Shown here: positions 45,300-57,547 of the stretch, piece by piece
How positions within the stretch are numbered: the first letter of the stretch is position 1
How the letters are laid out: every line of letters begins with the position of its first letter
DNA from: Sodiomyces alkalinus F11
Lineage: Eukaryota > Ascomycota > Sordariomycetes > Glomerellales > Plectosphaerellaceae
Assembly (NCBI RefSeq): GCF_003711515.1
Contig: NW_021167083.1
Span: 1,624,481 to 1,688,480, forward strand
Direction: 5' to 3'
Length of the DNA stretch: 64,000 bases
The notes under the pieces: model-generated
What the model saw: only the letters and a program-made list of their open reading frames with translations
What the model was told of the DNA's origin: nothing
Database searches by the model: none
Made by a program: the position numbers and the translations under genes

Positions 45300-48200
45300 A
45301 AGTAAAGATATACCTATTTTACCTACCCTTTTACCACTACTACCGATTTAAGAAGCCATCTAGCTACGCCGATATAGCGTATTAATCTATAAATAACTAT
45401 TAAGATATCGTATCTTAGCCCTATTACGTATAAAACCTATAAGGATTGGGAGCTCTAGCGACGCCTATACGAATCGGTTACTACCTATAATAACGTATAG
45501 AGGTTTCTCCGCCTAGTCGATACGACTTAGTCCCCCGAAGAGCCTATAATACCGAATTACGACTCTTTCCCCTCTATAACGCCTAGGCGTACCCCTACGT
45601 AATATCTCGACCTTACGGACGCTGGCTAGAAAGCGTACGACGTCGAAATCGCGCGCTAGAAGATCCTATAAACGTAATACGATAGCTACCTAAAGGGGAT
45701 TAACGCTATACTAACCTAGCAGGTTAATACTATCGACTAAAGCCGTAGATAACTACTATAAGGAGGTACACCTCGCGAGGTATACGAAGCCGTTAAACGC
45801 GATACGGATTAATACCTAGCCACCCACTAAACCGATACCTATAAAGAATATATCGAGTATACTCCTTATCCTGCGAATAGCCTTAAGAAGCTCGGGGAGT
45901 AGTTAGATAAGTGGCAGCTACTACTATAAAGCTATAAAGATACCGGTTCGAAGCCCGCCACGTATATATAGGTTATAGATTTCTTTAGAGGCATACGCCC
46001 CTATACCAGCCGCGATTAGACTAAGGCCGAGGGTCGCCTTATAGATAACCAGGTAGTTATACCCGAAGACCTTTACACCCTCGGTTAGAAGTATATTAAT
46101 ACTAGACTTAAAGACTAAGGAAAACGCGGTAGCTACCGCGCTATAGTATTCCCTACACTATATACCGGAAGCGAAAAGGGTAAAGATACCTTAGAGGCCA
46201 CGGCTAAGTCCCGTAAGAAGGGCGGCCGTGGGAAGAATAAAGCTAAGAATCCCACTACCGCGGTATCTATAGCTATACCTTTAGCTACTTTAGCTAACCG
46301 TTCCTCTTCTAAACGCCGCTAATCTGCTCTATAAAGAGGTTAGATCTACCGTGTATACGCTATACCTAGCCACGATATTAACGTATACTTCTATCTATTC
46401 CCGGATATGGTATATAACAATTAGATACCCTTCGAGAGCACTAAAATAACTGTCTAACGGACCCTGAAATACGACCCCTCGCTACGCGCGGAAGTAGAAG
46501 AACTACGCGCCGTAAAGAAGGTAAAGAAGGATATAAGCCGGGACTTAGTATAGCCTAAAAAGGCGTGACTCGACTATAGCAGCGTCCGTAGTATCCGTAG
46601 CGGCGTCTCCTACGCCGCTAGCTTTATAGCAGGAACCGCTACTACTAATTACCCTCTTCGAACCTCTGCTATCCTCGATTCCGGTGCCACTATTTATATT
46701 TTTAACGATTTTTCCCGCTTTTCTGATTTTATACCCGTAACGCCGGGAGACTACGTAGTCGTAGGCAGTTTATCCCTGCCTATTAAAGGTTACGGTAACA
46801 TGACCGTGAGATTAAACGGACTAATAGGAGGCCTCGATTTTAGGCTATTGAATATCGCCTACTATAAGGATTTTACCTATAATTTAATCTCTAACTAACG
46901 CCTACGTCTTCGAGGATACTAGTAGAATTAGAAGCCACTAAATAACTGTATTCGGCGTTCCGATAGATCTATACTATACTAGCTAAGTCACCGTTTCGAT
47001 TAAACCGTTATTAAATACATACCCTCTAACCAATCTACGGCTGCTTTTCTAGGCTCTTCTTCCACCTGAAAAGCTATCTAAAAATCGACGATACGCTATC
47101 CAAGCACTACGGAGGGCATCTTATAGTATCTACGACTAGGGCATGCTAGCCCTAAACCGCTTAGGCACCTAGAAGAGTAGACGTAGGGGGTAAAAATAAA
47201 GGGACTAATAACTATTGACTATAAGGCCTATAAGCTTGTAAAGATTAAACGATATATTAGCAGGCGCCCTCGCACCGTACCTGCTTATATAGGGGAGTAG
47301 TAGGCGATTAATTTCACGGATTTTAATAGAATATCCGACGGGGACTCACGGTTTATATTTTTCACCGACCGTTATAATGGTTTTACGGCCACCTACGTTA
47401 TAAAGAGTAAGCTAGCAGTGGATATCCTCGTAATAATTAAGGAATTCCTTACCTAGGTAAACCATTAAATAAACTCTAAGGTACGCGTTTTCGAATATAA
47501 TAACAAGCTAACTTAATCCCACGATATCACCTAATTCCTGCGTAATAAGGGTATCCTTTTAGAGGTATTTGCTACCGATACTTAAGCGTAGAACGGGGGT
47601 GCCGAACGCGCTACTAGCGTGGTTATCTCGAAAGGTCGTGCGATAAATATCCACGTAAAACTACCGCTATTTATATAGCCTAAGGCTATTCCCACGGCTA
47701 CGTACGTCTATAACCGCACGCTATAAAGGCAGTATAATAAAGAATAGAAAACGCTATACGAGGTCCTCTTTAAAAGAAAGCCGATTTTATCACACCTTCG
47801 AGCTTACGGCTATAAGGCGTACGCGATAATAAAGAACGCCTAAAAGGCTGCTAATAAGCTATTAAATCGTATCGCTCCTCGCGCCTATATCGGCTACCTT
47901 ATCGGCTACGATTCCACTAATATTTTCGGTATCCAGGTGCTTAGCCTACGCCGCTATAACTGCGTTATTCGAACGCGCGATATGGATTTTAACGAACGCG
48001 CCTTCTTTAACGGCGATATCGCCACCTTTAAGGACGACCTCCGTTAATTAACCGAGGAGTAATTAGAAGACCTGATTAATTAGATTAAGCAGGAGAGGGC
48101 TAGAGATTCACGGCCGTTTACGGACGTATAAGCTAAGGACCCCCCCCTTTATATAACTACTTATTTTAAATTATTAGATCCGGGGTTAAACGCCCCCGGA

Positions 48201-50423
48201 TCTCCTTCCTGGATAGCTTTACCGTTAAAGTTATAGTCCGTAATGCCCGGTTATAAGGGGGTGGAGGAGGCTATCTCGAGTTAATCAGGATAAGTGTTAG
48301 GTCACGAATAGTGTGATTTAGCCGGTATAACGCCTAATCACTATCTATATCCGCCCGATCTATTACTTCCTACTCTATTAATAACCCCGCCGACAGTTAT
48401 AGCGCTAATAGTAGCCGTTATATTAGGAAACCATAATACCCCTACGGCCGTAGGGTTCTAGGATAACGGAATATAGTGCTACGATACCCCTATAGCTACG
48501 GCTATAGGGCTCCTATTAAATAAAGGAGCGTAACTAATTCGGTAAGGAGATAGCTAGAAAAGAGACTATTAGGTTATAGTATTTAACGCTAGCCATTATA
48601 TACCTAATATATATATATTAAATAGGATTTCGCTAACTAAATTACGGTTAAAAAGGTCTACGCCTATAGCACTACAGCGACGCTTAACGATACTCTATAA
48701 ATTTATAGCCCCGGCGGTAGCTACCGGAAGCACGACTAGGGAGGCTATATCGGGAAATATAACCCCGGCGGTTACTCCGGCGGGTACTCCGGTGGTTACC
48801 CTAATAGCCGTAAAGATCCACCGTAAAGACCTCCCTCCTCCTCCGAAGAACCCTCGCGATATACCCTCGCACCCTTATGGCCACCTATTCCGATAGGTAT
48901 AAGAAGACTACCTACGGAGCTATAAGGCTTATACTATAAGGAGATTAGTAGTATTAATTCTCGCTCGAGGAGATATACGCAGTAATACTAGCCGGATAGT
49001 TATTCCGCGCGTTAATAGCTATTATTACCCGATTTAACCTTACGCTATTATAATTTAACGTTATAAACGCGTTTATACACGCGCCCCTCCCCCACGATAT
49101 CTTTATATACCCGCCACCAGGCTTTCTAGCCCTTAGGAGTCGTTTACACCTAAAAAAGGCGTTATATAGACTTAAGGAGTCTCCACTACTTCAGTAGAAG
49201 TATTTTTCGGCTATCCTTTTAGCGGACGGATTCTAGATAGTGCTATAAGAACCGTGTTATTTTCTGCGTCGCGGTTTAATCCTATTCTTCTACGTTAACG
49301 ATATCGTTATTACTTATAAGGAATAATATAAGGCGTAGATAGAGCAGGCCGTTAATAACCTATAACGCCACTATAACCTATAAGGTGGCGATCCTCTATA
49401 GTGGTTCCTGAGTATTAAGGTTATTTGCGACCGCGTCGCCCATAAAATATAGCTATTATAACGCGATTATATTACTAAGTTAGAACGCCTATTAAAGCCG
49501 AATAGTAAGTAGAGTAGTAACTATCGCCTAACACACCTAATTAAGGTTATAGAGCTACTACCTTATTTAGGAACCTCGACTAATATTAAAAGCTATTAAC
49601 GGAAGATAGGATCTATACTATACGTAGTAGTGATATCGCGGCCTAATATTGCGTTTATAGTATCCAGGCTATACCGGTTTAATATTAATCCAGGGCCTAT
49701 TCACTATAAGGCCGCCGATTATCTAATCCTCTATCCAATTAATAGCTAATCGTTTACGTTAGAATTAGGGGGTAGTGATACTATCGAAATCTACACTAAT
49801 GCCTTATTTACCGATAATACTCTCGATCGAAAGAGCAGTCAAGCATACGTGATACGCTTATTTAGCGGTATAATAGCGTAGCACGCTAATAAGTAGGATA
49901 CGGTTATAACGTTAATAACGGAGGCAGAGCTATTAGCGTTAGTATAAGGTGTAAAAAAGGGCATCTTTATATAACGCCTATTACTTAGTATAGGAGTAGA
50001 ATTTAACGATCCGGAATTAAGGATCTTATACGATAATAACTAAACGATTCGATTAGTTAATTAAGAGATTAGCACGTTAATAACACGCCTCCGCCATGTC
50101 AATATCCACGGCTACTAGTTACGTTAAGTAAAGGTATAAGGGTAAATACTCGTAACGTACGTTACGAGCGCGGAAATAGTGGTAGACGGATTAACGAAGG
50201 CGCTATACGGCGAGAAATTTAAGATATTCAGGTCCTAGGTAGGCGTGATAGATATACAGAAACGGTTATAGCAGAAATAGCTAGAGGAAGTCCGGATAGA
50301 ATATTTAGAGGACCTAGAGGATGAATTTAAGGGCGACTATAGCGAATAGATTATATAGCTGGATTATCTGCCGATTACGAATAGCTTTAATCGCCTAACT
50401 AACGTTTAGGGCGATTAGGGGTG
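45300..50423 (+). pseudogene. copia gag-pol remnant of element 2
   Basis: Plus-strand copia order is visible despite RIP stops. Gag lies at about 45.3-46.5 kb. The protease motif ILDSGATI (about 46,672-46,695) is intact. The pre-integrase block GHASPKPLRHLEE is near 47,140. The integrase core has DFNRISDG and FFTDRYNGF (about 47.32-47.38 kb). The reverse transcriptase motif FYVNDIVI (about 49,290-49,313) has the first catalytic Asp of YVDD changed to Asn by a G-to-A change. RNase H has EAELLAL (about 49,925) and DNNxTIRLVN (about 50,035). The element is not functional. Confidence 0.88.
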
Positions 50424-50626
50424 TATCGAATAGACTATAGTCTTTTCGGTTACGTAATAGGCCGGATTACTAAGAGTATAATCTGGGTAGACGCTTACAG
50501 AATCTACACTATATAAAATACGGTGGCAGCATTTCCCTAACAGTCTAAGACAGTTATAATAATACACAATTGCCTTAATCAATTTTGACCTATTTTATGA
50601 CGATTTTGACTACGCTTTATCTATTA
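50424..50626 (+). repeat. 3' LTR of element 2
   Basis: Begins TATCGAATAGAC (mutated TGTCG) and ends TTTATCTATTA. Its outer (right) half is less mutated than the matching part of the 5' copy. Confidence 0.9.
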
Positions 50627-50694
50627 GCCTCTAGTTAGAGCAAAAGTCTCTATCCGAGGTCTGACCTATAAACCCCCTCTCCCGGGTAGGTAGG

Positions 50695-51039
50695 CAGTAA
50701 CTTTATATACCTATCCAGGGATTAGAAATATTAGCTCGTATATAATTAGCTATGACTGGCTAAAGATAAAAGCTACTGTAGATAGTAGTATAACTATGTA
50801 TGTAATAACTATACTAATTATTAGGTATCTATATCTGGATAAGAAAGACTAATTCTCTTAATAATATCTTTAATACTATTCTTAAAATATAGTATTATCC
50901 CTATACTTAGTAGTATACTAATATAGACAAAAGATAACTTATAAATAAAATACTCTAAAAAGCTTCTCTTAACGCTATTCTAAGGCAGGTATAGGGGTAA
51001 TAGGGTAGTATTAAAGGGTGTATTAACAAGAGCTTCTAG
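50695..51039. other. AT-rich spacer
   Basis: 345 bp between the split MITE and the gypsy element. No gene and no clear repeat structure is seen. Confidence 0.5.
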
Positions 51040-51044
51040 GTTCT

Positions 51045-51398
51045 TATCAGGTGCCTACAGCAGTGGTCATAATAGGTCCCCAGTATGAACCCACAGGGAT
51101 CCAGGTATGCCTAGTCTAAGACCCCTCGAGACATAAATAAAGCAAGTTATCACACAGCAAATAGGATAGTCTCTTAAAGTAAATAAGGCAGCCCTTAAGG
51201 AAGTAAATAAGGCAGCCCTCGAGGAGCAGCGAAACGTAGTCTTAAGGAGCGGAGGAGCCTCCCCTTAGAAGAGGGAGGCCAGCGATTAATCTGATTTTTT
51301 AGCTACCCCTATACTTCCCCTATTATAATTCTATCGTAATCACACTTAGTTCTTTACTTAACCCTACCTTTTCACTCTTTACGACTATCTATTTAATA
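51045..51398 (+). repeat. 5' LTR of element 3
   Basis: Begins TATCAGGTGCC (from TGTCAGG) and ends in the mutated form AATA. It contains two near-copies of a 22-bp unit (AAATAAGGCAGCCCT...). The left part keeps CpA/TpG; the right part is mutated. Confidence 0.92.
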
Positions 51399-51489
51399 TT
51401 TTAATCGCTTTACCTTCTAAGGGCGCGAAGACCGTTAAGGAGAGTTACTAAGATATCCAACTATCACGAAATAAACGATCCTACCTTCG

Positions 51490-52880
51490 ATTGTAACCAG
51501 GCTACTAGCTAGTTCGAGCGATAGCTCCGCGATAGCGAAACCGCCTTTATAGAGGACGCTAATAAGGAACACGACGGGAACACGCCGGGAACTAACACGG
51601 CTCCCGTTTCTACTACTACCTCTGCCCCTATACCCGTTCCCGTTCCTGCCCCTATACCTACTCCTATCGCTAGCACTACCTCTATCACCGCCTTTACCCC
51701 TATTACTATCCCCGTTCCTTAGACCACGGTTATAACGGGACTAGCGCCTAATCCTAATATACCCCTACACATAGACGTTAACCCAGTTATACTAACGGAT
51801 AAATAACTAGACGAACGCGTTAAGTGGATAGAGACATAGAACCACCGTAAGCGTAAGCTCGCTTACCTTACTAAGCTCGAGGCGGATACTACTACCGTCG
51901 CTACTATAGCTACTATTAACCCTAACCCGGCCGATAGTACCCACTGCCGTATAGCTGAACCTTAATATCGTATTATTATAACCACCCTATCAGGATCCTA
52001 GTATACCCACGATATATCCACGACGTCCTCTATAAACGGGACTACTATATAGGCTAAGTTTAATTTCCTCCTGCCTAAATAGAACAGTGTCTTATAGTCT
52101 AAATACCGTATATTTATTTAGGAGACTAACTAACGATTCGACCTAGATACTTAATCCTTTCCCACGGACGCTATAAAGAACTACTTCATTATATCGTGCC
52201 TCCCTTACCACCTTAAGGAACGCTAGCAGGCTAAACTATGATATAAGTACGATAGCGACTCTCATAAGGTTAGCTAGGCTATACTATAGGCGTGGCTATC
52301 CTATCAGGTCAACGATAACGATACCCGCCTATAAGAGGTAGCGGTATAGATCCAGAGCGAGTCTATCTTATCCTAAAAAGAGGGAGAGTCCTACACTAAG
52401 TTTATATAACGGTAGGAAGCCCTAGAGTCGGAACTACCGGGCGAGCTCCCTGACTAATAGAGGATTTAGATAGTGCTGATAAGAGTCCTCCCACCTATTC
52501 GGGACTATATAGTGTCTATAGGGGTCCCTAAAGACTACTAGGACCTAGCCCTAGCCTACCGTAGGGCTAAGGCCCTAACTATTACCGACGGTCTAGCCGT
52601 CGCTCGGACAGACTTCTAGTCCACTACCTAATAATATTATTTCTACTCGCGTACCTATAGCTATAACCCCTAAGTAGTCACTTATAGTTCTACTAATACC
52701 CCCGTGCCTATCCCTACGCCTACGCCCGCGCCCGCGCCTACTCCTAGCTACCCTATACGGCCTAGGCTATCGTCGCCGTCCCTATCCCCTTATTACCTCG
52801 ACTCTATTACTTACTTTAACTATAATAAAAAGGGGTATTACGCCACTATATACCCTAGCCCTCGGGTATAGTGCTTAGGT
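51490..52880 (+). pseudogene. gypsy gag remnant of element 3
   Basis: A Pro/Thr-rich N-terminal part (about 51.6-51.75 kb) is followed by a capsid-like region (about 52.0-52.6 kb). A CCHC zinc knuckle near 52,817-52,865 reads YFNYNKKGYYATIY, where the ligand Cys and His have become Tyr through G-to-A and C-to-T changes. Confidence 0.8.
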
Positions 52881-52999
52881 ATAGGTAATAGTAACCCGAA
52901 TACCTAACCGGTATCTATATCCCGCCCTATAATCGGTCGTATCACGGGTAAGGTACTCTAGGAATAACACCTACCTCGAGTAACCCCCTTTACCACCAC

Positions 53000-55900
53000 T
53001 ATACTGGTAAAGGCATAAGTTTCCCTTCGCCGAGGTAGGGAATAGGTATAGACGTCGGCTCTCCTTAACGGAGGCGCCGATATTAACGTCTTAGATCGGT
53101 CCCTCCTAAGACCTAATTAGGTCCCTAAGGGGTCCCCGATCCCAGTATCCTGGATTACGGAAGGACACACGAAGGCCACCACTTTTAGGTCCACCTATAG
53201 GATTATCGTCGCGATAGACTATTGGGGTTAAAAGAAGGTATACCGCGCCGAGTTCTATATTATAAATCTCACGGGCGCGAAGATTATCCTAAGGAGGCTA
53301 TGGCTTATAGCCGTTAACTCTAACGTTAATTAGCAGTGCAGTACGTGGACTTATCTCTTATCCTACGTGGAGCTTAGTGTGGTCACGTCCCTAAAAGAGC
53401 TACGTAGGGCAGTTAGATAAACTAAGTCTATCCTTACTCTAACCTATCTAGGTTCTACGCGGGGCCTATATATCGGCTATATCGGCCTAGCAGAAAACCC
53501 TTTAGTGGGATATAGAGATAAATTCTTAGAAGACAGGGACCTAGTGGCCACCCCCACGCTACCGGAATAGTATTAAGATTTCGCTAACGTTTTTAACGTC
53601 GAAAACGCCGGGCGGCTACCGATATACTAGTAGTAGGACCACGCCGTTAAAATCGAGGAAGGGAAGAAGTCCTCCTACAGACCGATTTACCCTCTCGCCG
53701 TATAGGAATTAAAGGTGCTACGCTAGTATTTATAGGATACCGTTATAAAAGGGTAGATTAAACGGTCCACTAGTCCGGCCGGCGCGCCTATCCTATTCGT
53801 CCCTAAAAAGGGTGGTAAGCTACGCCTCTATATTAACTATAGAGGGTCAAATAAGGTGACCGTTAAGAACTATACCCCCTTACCCCTTATCTACGAAATC
53901 TTAGATCGGTTATCTTTGGCGTAGTACTATACTAAGCTAGATCTTAAGGATATATACTATTGGTTACGGATTCGGGAAGGCGATAAGTGGAAGACGGCGT
54001 TCCGGACGAAATACGGCTACTACGAGTACCTTATTATGCTATTCGGGCTTACTAATACCCCCGCGAGCTTCTAACGCTATATTAATTAGGCGCTAATAGG
54101 CCTTATAGACACTATCTACGTCGTATACCTCGACGATATCCTTATCTATAGTAAGGACTTAGTTACCCACCGCGTATATATCCGCGAGGTCCTTATAAGG
54201 CTTAGGTAGTAGTTCCTATATACTAACCCTAATAAGTATAAGTTTAAGACCCGCGATATTAAATTCCTGGGATTTATCTATAGCCTAGACGGGGTACGTA
54301 TAGACCTATCCCGCATTAAGGCTATCCACGACTAAGAGCTCCCTAATAGTATTAAGAGGATACAGATCTTCCTAAGTTACACGGGCTTTTATAGGCGCTT
54401 TATTAAAAACTACTCTAAGGTCGCTACCCCTCTTATAGATTACTTAAAGGGGGGGTATATAAGGATCCTCGTATTTTCCCCGTAGGCCTAGGCCACGTTC
54501 GAAGAAATAAAGCTATTATTTTAGAAGGCACCAGTCCTACGGTATTTTAACCCTACTCAACTAATACGTATTAAGCTAGATACTTCCGCTTTTACTATTA
54601 GCGCCGTTATTAGTTAGCTTAAGGATAGGCTATAGAGACCCGTTACGTTTATATCTTATAAGCTCCGAGGTGCCGAACTTAATTATAGTATACCCGACTC
54701 CGAGCTTATAGCTATTATCGAATCTTTTCAGACGTGGCGGCACTATATAGCCTATAGTTAAAGCCCTATAGTAGTCCTAATAGACCACCTAAACTATCGC
54801 TACCTATTAGATAAGCCGAAGCTTAAGGGGCAGCACGCGCGGTGGCTTAAGGAGCTCGCCCCGTTTAATTTTAAGATTCGGCACTATCCGGGGACGTTAA
54901 ACCCCGCGGACGGATTATTAAAGAAGCCCTAATATACGCCCTATAAGCGTGCTCTGGTTACTAACCGGGCTAAGGTGGCAGAGTCCTTTTCTAAGCGTTT
55001 TATAGGCTATATCGGGAACTAGGGTAGTCCCCGTAATAGCCCCGGTTATAATTTTCCCGCCCCTCCTACCTTAGTGGTCGAGACGTAATCGGATAACCTT
55101 TTTTTAGAGCCCGCTCCTCCTATCTTAGTGGTTAAGACGTAAACGGATAATCTTTCTTCTATTTCCGCTCCTCCTATTCTGCCGGAAAGGGTAGTAAAGA
55201 TATAAGCGGATAATCCTTCTTCTATCTTAAAGTCTTTTTCGAGGCATTTTATATTAGGCTATCCCGGGAACCAGCGTAGTTCCCGTGCTACCTTAGTTTC
55301 TATTCCCGCCCCTCCTATATTAGTAGTTAAGACGTAAGCGGATAATTCTTTTTTAGAGCCTATATCGAGACGTTTTATATTAGGCCTTATCGGGAACTAG
55401 CAGGGTTCCTGTATTACCCCCGATCGTGTTCCCGCTATTAATTCCCCCACCTTATTAGAAGAGGTGGCAGAGGCGTAAGCGGAAGACCCTTTTTACACCC
55501 GTTAGCGAGAGGCCCACGGCGACGATACCACGTACGGATAATAGTCTAGGAGTAGTAGTATCCTTCGTTTTAAGAATCGAGTTTTTATACTAAACCACTC
55601 TGCCCTCCGATAAAAGGTCCTGTAGTGTTTCTATAATAGACCTAGCGTGGGTCACTATAGGGTTATAAGGACTATTAAGAGGATATCGGACTTTTACTTC
55701 TAGGACTATCTCCTACACGATATACGGCAGTTTATACCCACCTGTACTATATATTAACGCACTAAACCGCGGCACTATAAGCTATATAGCGAGCTAGCGA
55801 GTCTTCTAGTGCCCTAGCGCCCGTTTATAGAGATATCTATTAACTTTATCACGGGGCTACTACCGGTCTATAGCCTAGGCCGTAAAAAGAATACTATCCT

Positions 55901-56930
55901 TATAGTAGTATATCGCCTAATAAAATACTCTATTTATATCCCCACGAGTAGTACCCTAATAGTAGAAGGGTTAGCCGAGTCCCTATAGCACTATATCTTC
56001 TGTATTTTCGGCTTACCCGATAGTATTATATCTAATCGCGGGATATTATTTACGAGTCGTTTTTAAGCCACCTTATATCGCTGCCTCGGTATAATATATT
56101 GCCTATCCACGGCGTGGTATCCGTAGATAGATAGATAGACGGAACGATAGAACCAGAACCTCGAGTATTACCTGCGTATATTCTATTCGTAGGAATAGGA
56201 TAGCTAGGTTAACCATTTACCGTTAGTAGAATTTACCTATAATATAGCGTGGCACTCTACGATATATTATATCCGATCCGATACCCTAATAGACTATAAC
56301 CCCCGAGGTCCTAACGAAGTATAGCTGCCGAGGGCAGGTAAGGTTCGCGCCGCTAAAGTAAAGCGCCGTGCGGAGTATTTTATAGCCTAGCGCCGGTCTA
56401 TTTCGGATCTTATTAAGAGGGCGTAGGCCTCCTACGAACGGTATTATAATAACGGCCGTGCCTAGCGCTTCTTTAAGGTGGATAAGTATATCTTACTATC
56501 CACGAAGAATATCCGACAGAAAAGGCCCTCTAAAAAGCTTAGCGATAAGTTTATTGGACCTTATAAGGTGACTAAGATCGTCGGCACGTATAGCCTAGCT
56601 TACTAGTTAGCGCTGCCTAAAAGCATAAGGATCTATAACGTTTTCCCTATATCCCTGCTAGAACTATAGAGATCCCGCGATAGGTTATAACCGGAACCAC
56701 CTATAGTCGACGTTAAACTAGACTCCGATAAGTACGAGGTCGAAGCTATCCTAGACTATCGATATCAGGGTAAGCGACGTTAATACCTAATTAAATAGGC
56801 AGGGTATAGCGATAAGGAGAACACCTAAAAGCTAAAGCGGAACGTCCCCGATAAACTCGTCGACGCCTACTTTAAGGCGAGGCTAACTAGGGATTACACG
56901 GGTTCCTATAATATTCCCCCCGGAAACTAA
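53000..56930 (+). pseudogene. gypsy pol remnant of element 3
   Basis: Protease region near 53.05 kb (LNGGADINVLD). Reverse transcriptase at about 53.75-54.35 kb with the blocks [20 protein letters not shown] and VVYLDDILIYS (YLDD intact). RNase H at about 54.5-54.9 kb (YFNPTQLIRIKLDTSAFTI). A repeated proline-rich linker lies at about 55.0-55.5 kb. The integrase zinc region is near 55.63-55.78 kb (VGHYRVIRTIKRI), the integrase core at about 55.83-56.3 kb (INFITGLLP, VYRLIKYS, LSTAWYP), and the C-terminal integrase region has KLSDKFIGPYKVTKI (about 56.5 kb). It is broken by many RIP stops. Confidence 0.9.
54975..55500 (+). repeat. repeated proline-rich linker in gypsy pol
   Basis: Imperfect repeat units with the protein-level pattern PAPPxLVVxT.xDN occur at least four times. 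They are interleaved with three units like SKRFIGYIGN, between RNase H and the integrase zinc domain. Confidence 0.7.
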
Positions 56931-57547
56931 AGGGGTTTATACACTATTCCTATAGGAAACCTTATAGATATAACGTAAGGGCGCTATTTTATCCTTCCCT
57001 CTCCTTACGGTATCTTTACTACGAGATAGTCCGGAATCTAATAGGTCTATATACTATTCTCTTAGGGGACACGATAAAGACATAACGCACGTATCGACTA
57101 TATAAACCTAGAAACCCTTTAGTAGGGAGTAGAGATAAATCCTTAGGCGGGGACCCCCCCTTAATCCAGACGGGAACTATATAGGTATTATCGCCTCGGT
57201 TACTATTTTCTTTCTTTTAAGCGCTTTACTCCCAATCTCTATTTTCCTTTTAGAAGTTATCGCCGCGTTTATTATCCTTCTGTATTTTGGGTATAATACC
57301 GCCCCCGACCCCGTCCTTATTCCTTTAGCATAATAGCTTATCGCCCTTAAACCTTATTTACTACCGCTTTTCCCCTTAATTAACCGTTATAATAGGGACA
57401 CGATTATATTATAATAAGAGTATAGTTAGGGACCGTTAGAGTTACGATAGGAATACCCTAAAGCTAGTTAAAAAAACAAGGAAAAACCTAACCCGAAGGC
57501 TAGTAAAAAACCTAAAAAAAAAAATTACCGTTCCTCTATATATACTA

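Larger units (their letters stand above)
45080..50626 (+). mobile_element. element 2: Ty1/copia LTR retrotransposon, RIP-degraded
   Basis: 5.5-kb element with about 202-bp LTRs and 5-bp target duplication GCCTC (45075-45079 and 50627-50631). Gag-pol reads on the plus strand, opposite to element 1. It has no extra antisense region, and the pol remnant runs almost up to the right LTR. Confidence 0.92.
44976..50694. mobile_element. MITE-like element, copy 2, split by copia element 2
   Basis: The left part, 44976-45079, matches copy 1 from CCTACCCGGGTTTGG to the TCTTAGAACATCATGTTGACAG region. The right part, 50632-50694, matches its other end (GAGGTCTGACCTATA...CCCGGGTAGGTAGG). Removing element 2 and one target duplication leaves about 167 bp, the length of copy 1. 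The copia element therefore jumped into this repeat. Confidence 0.8.
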
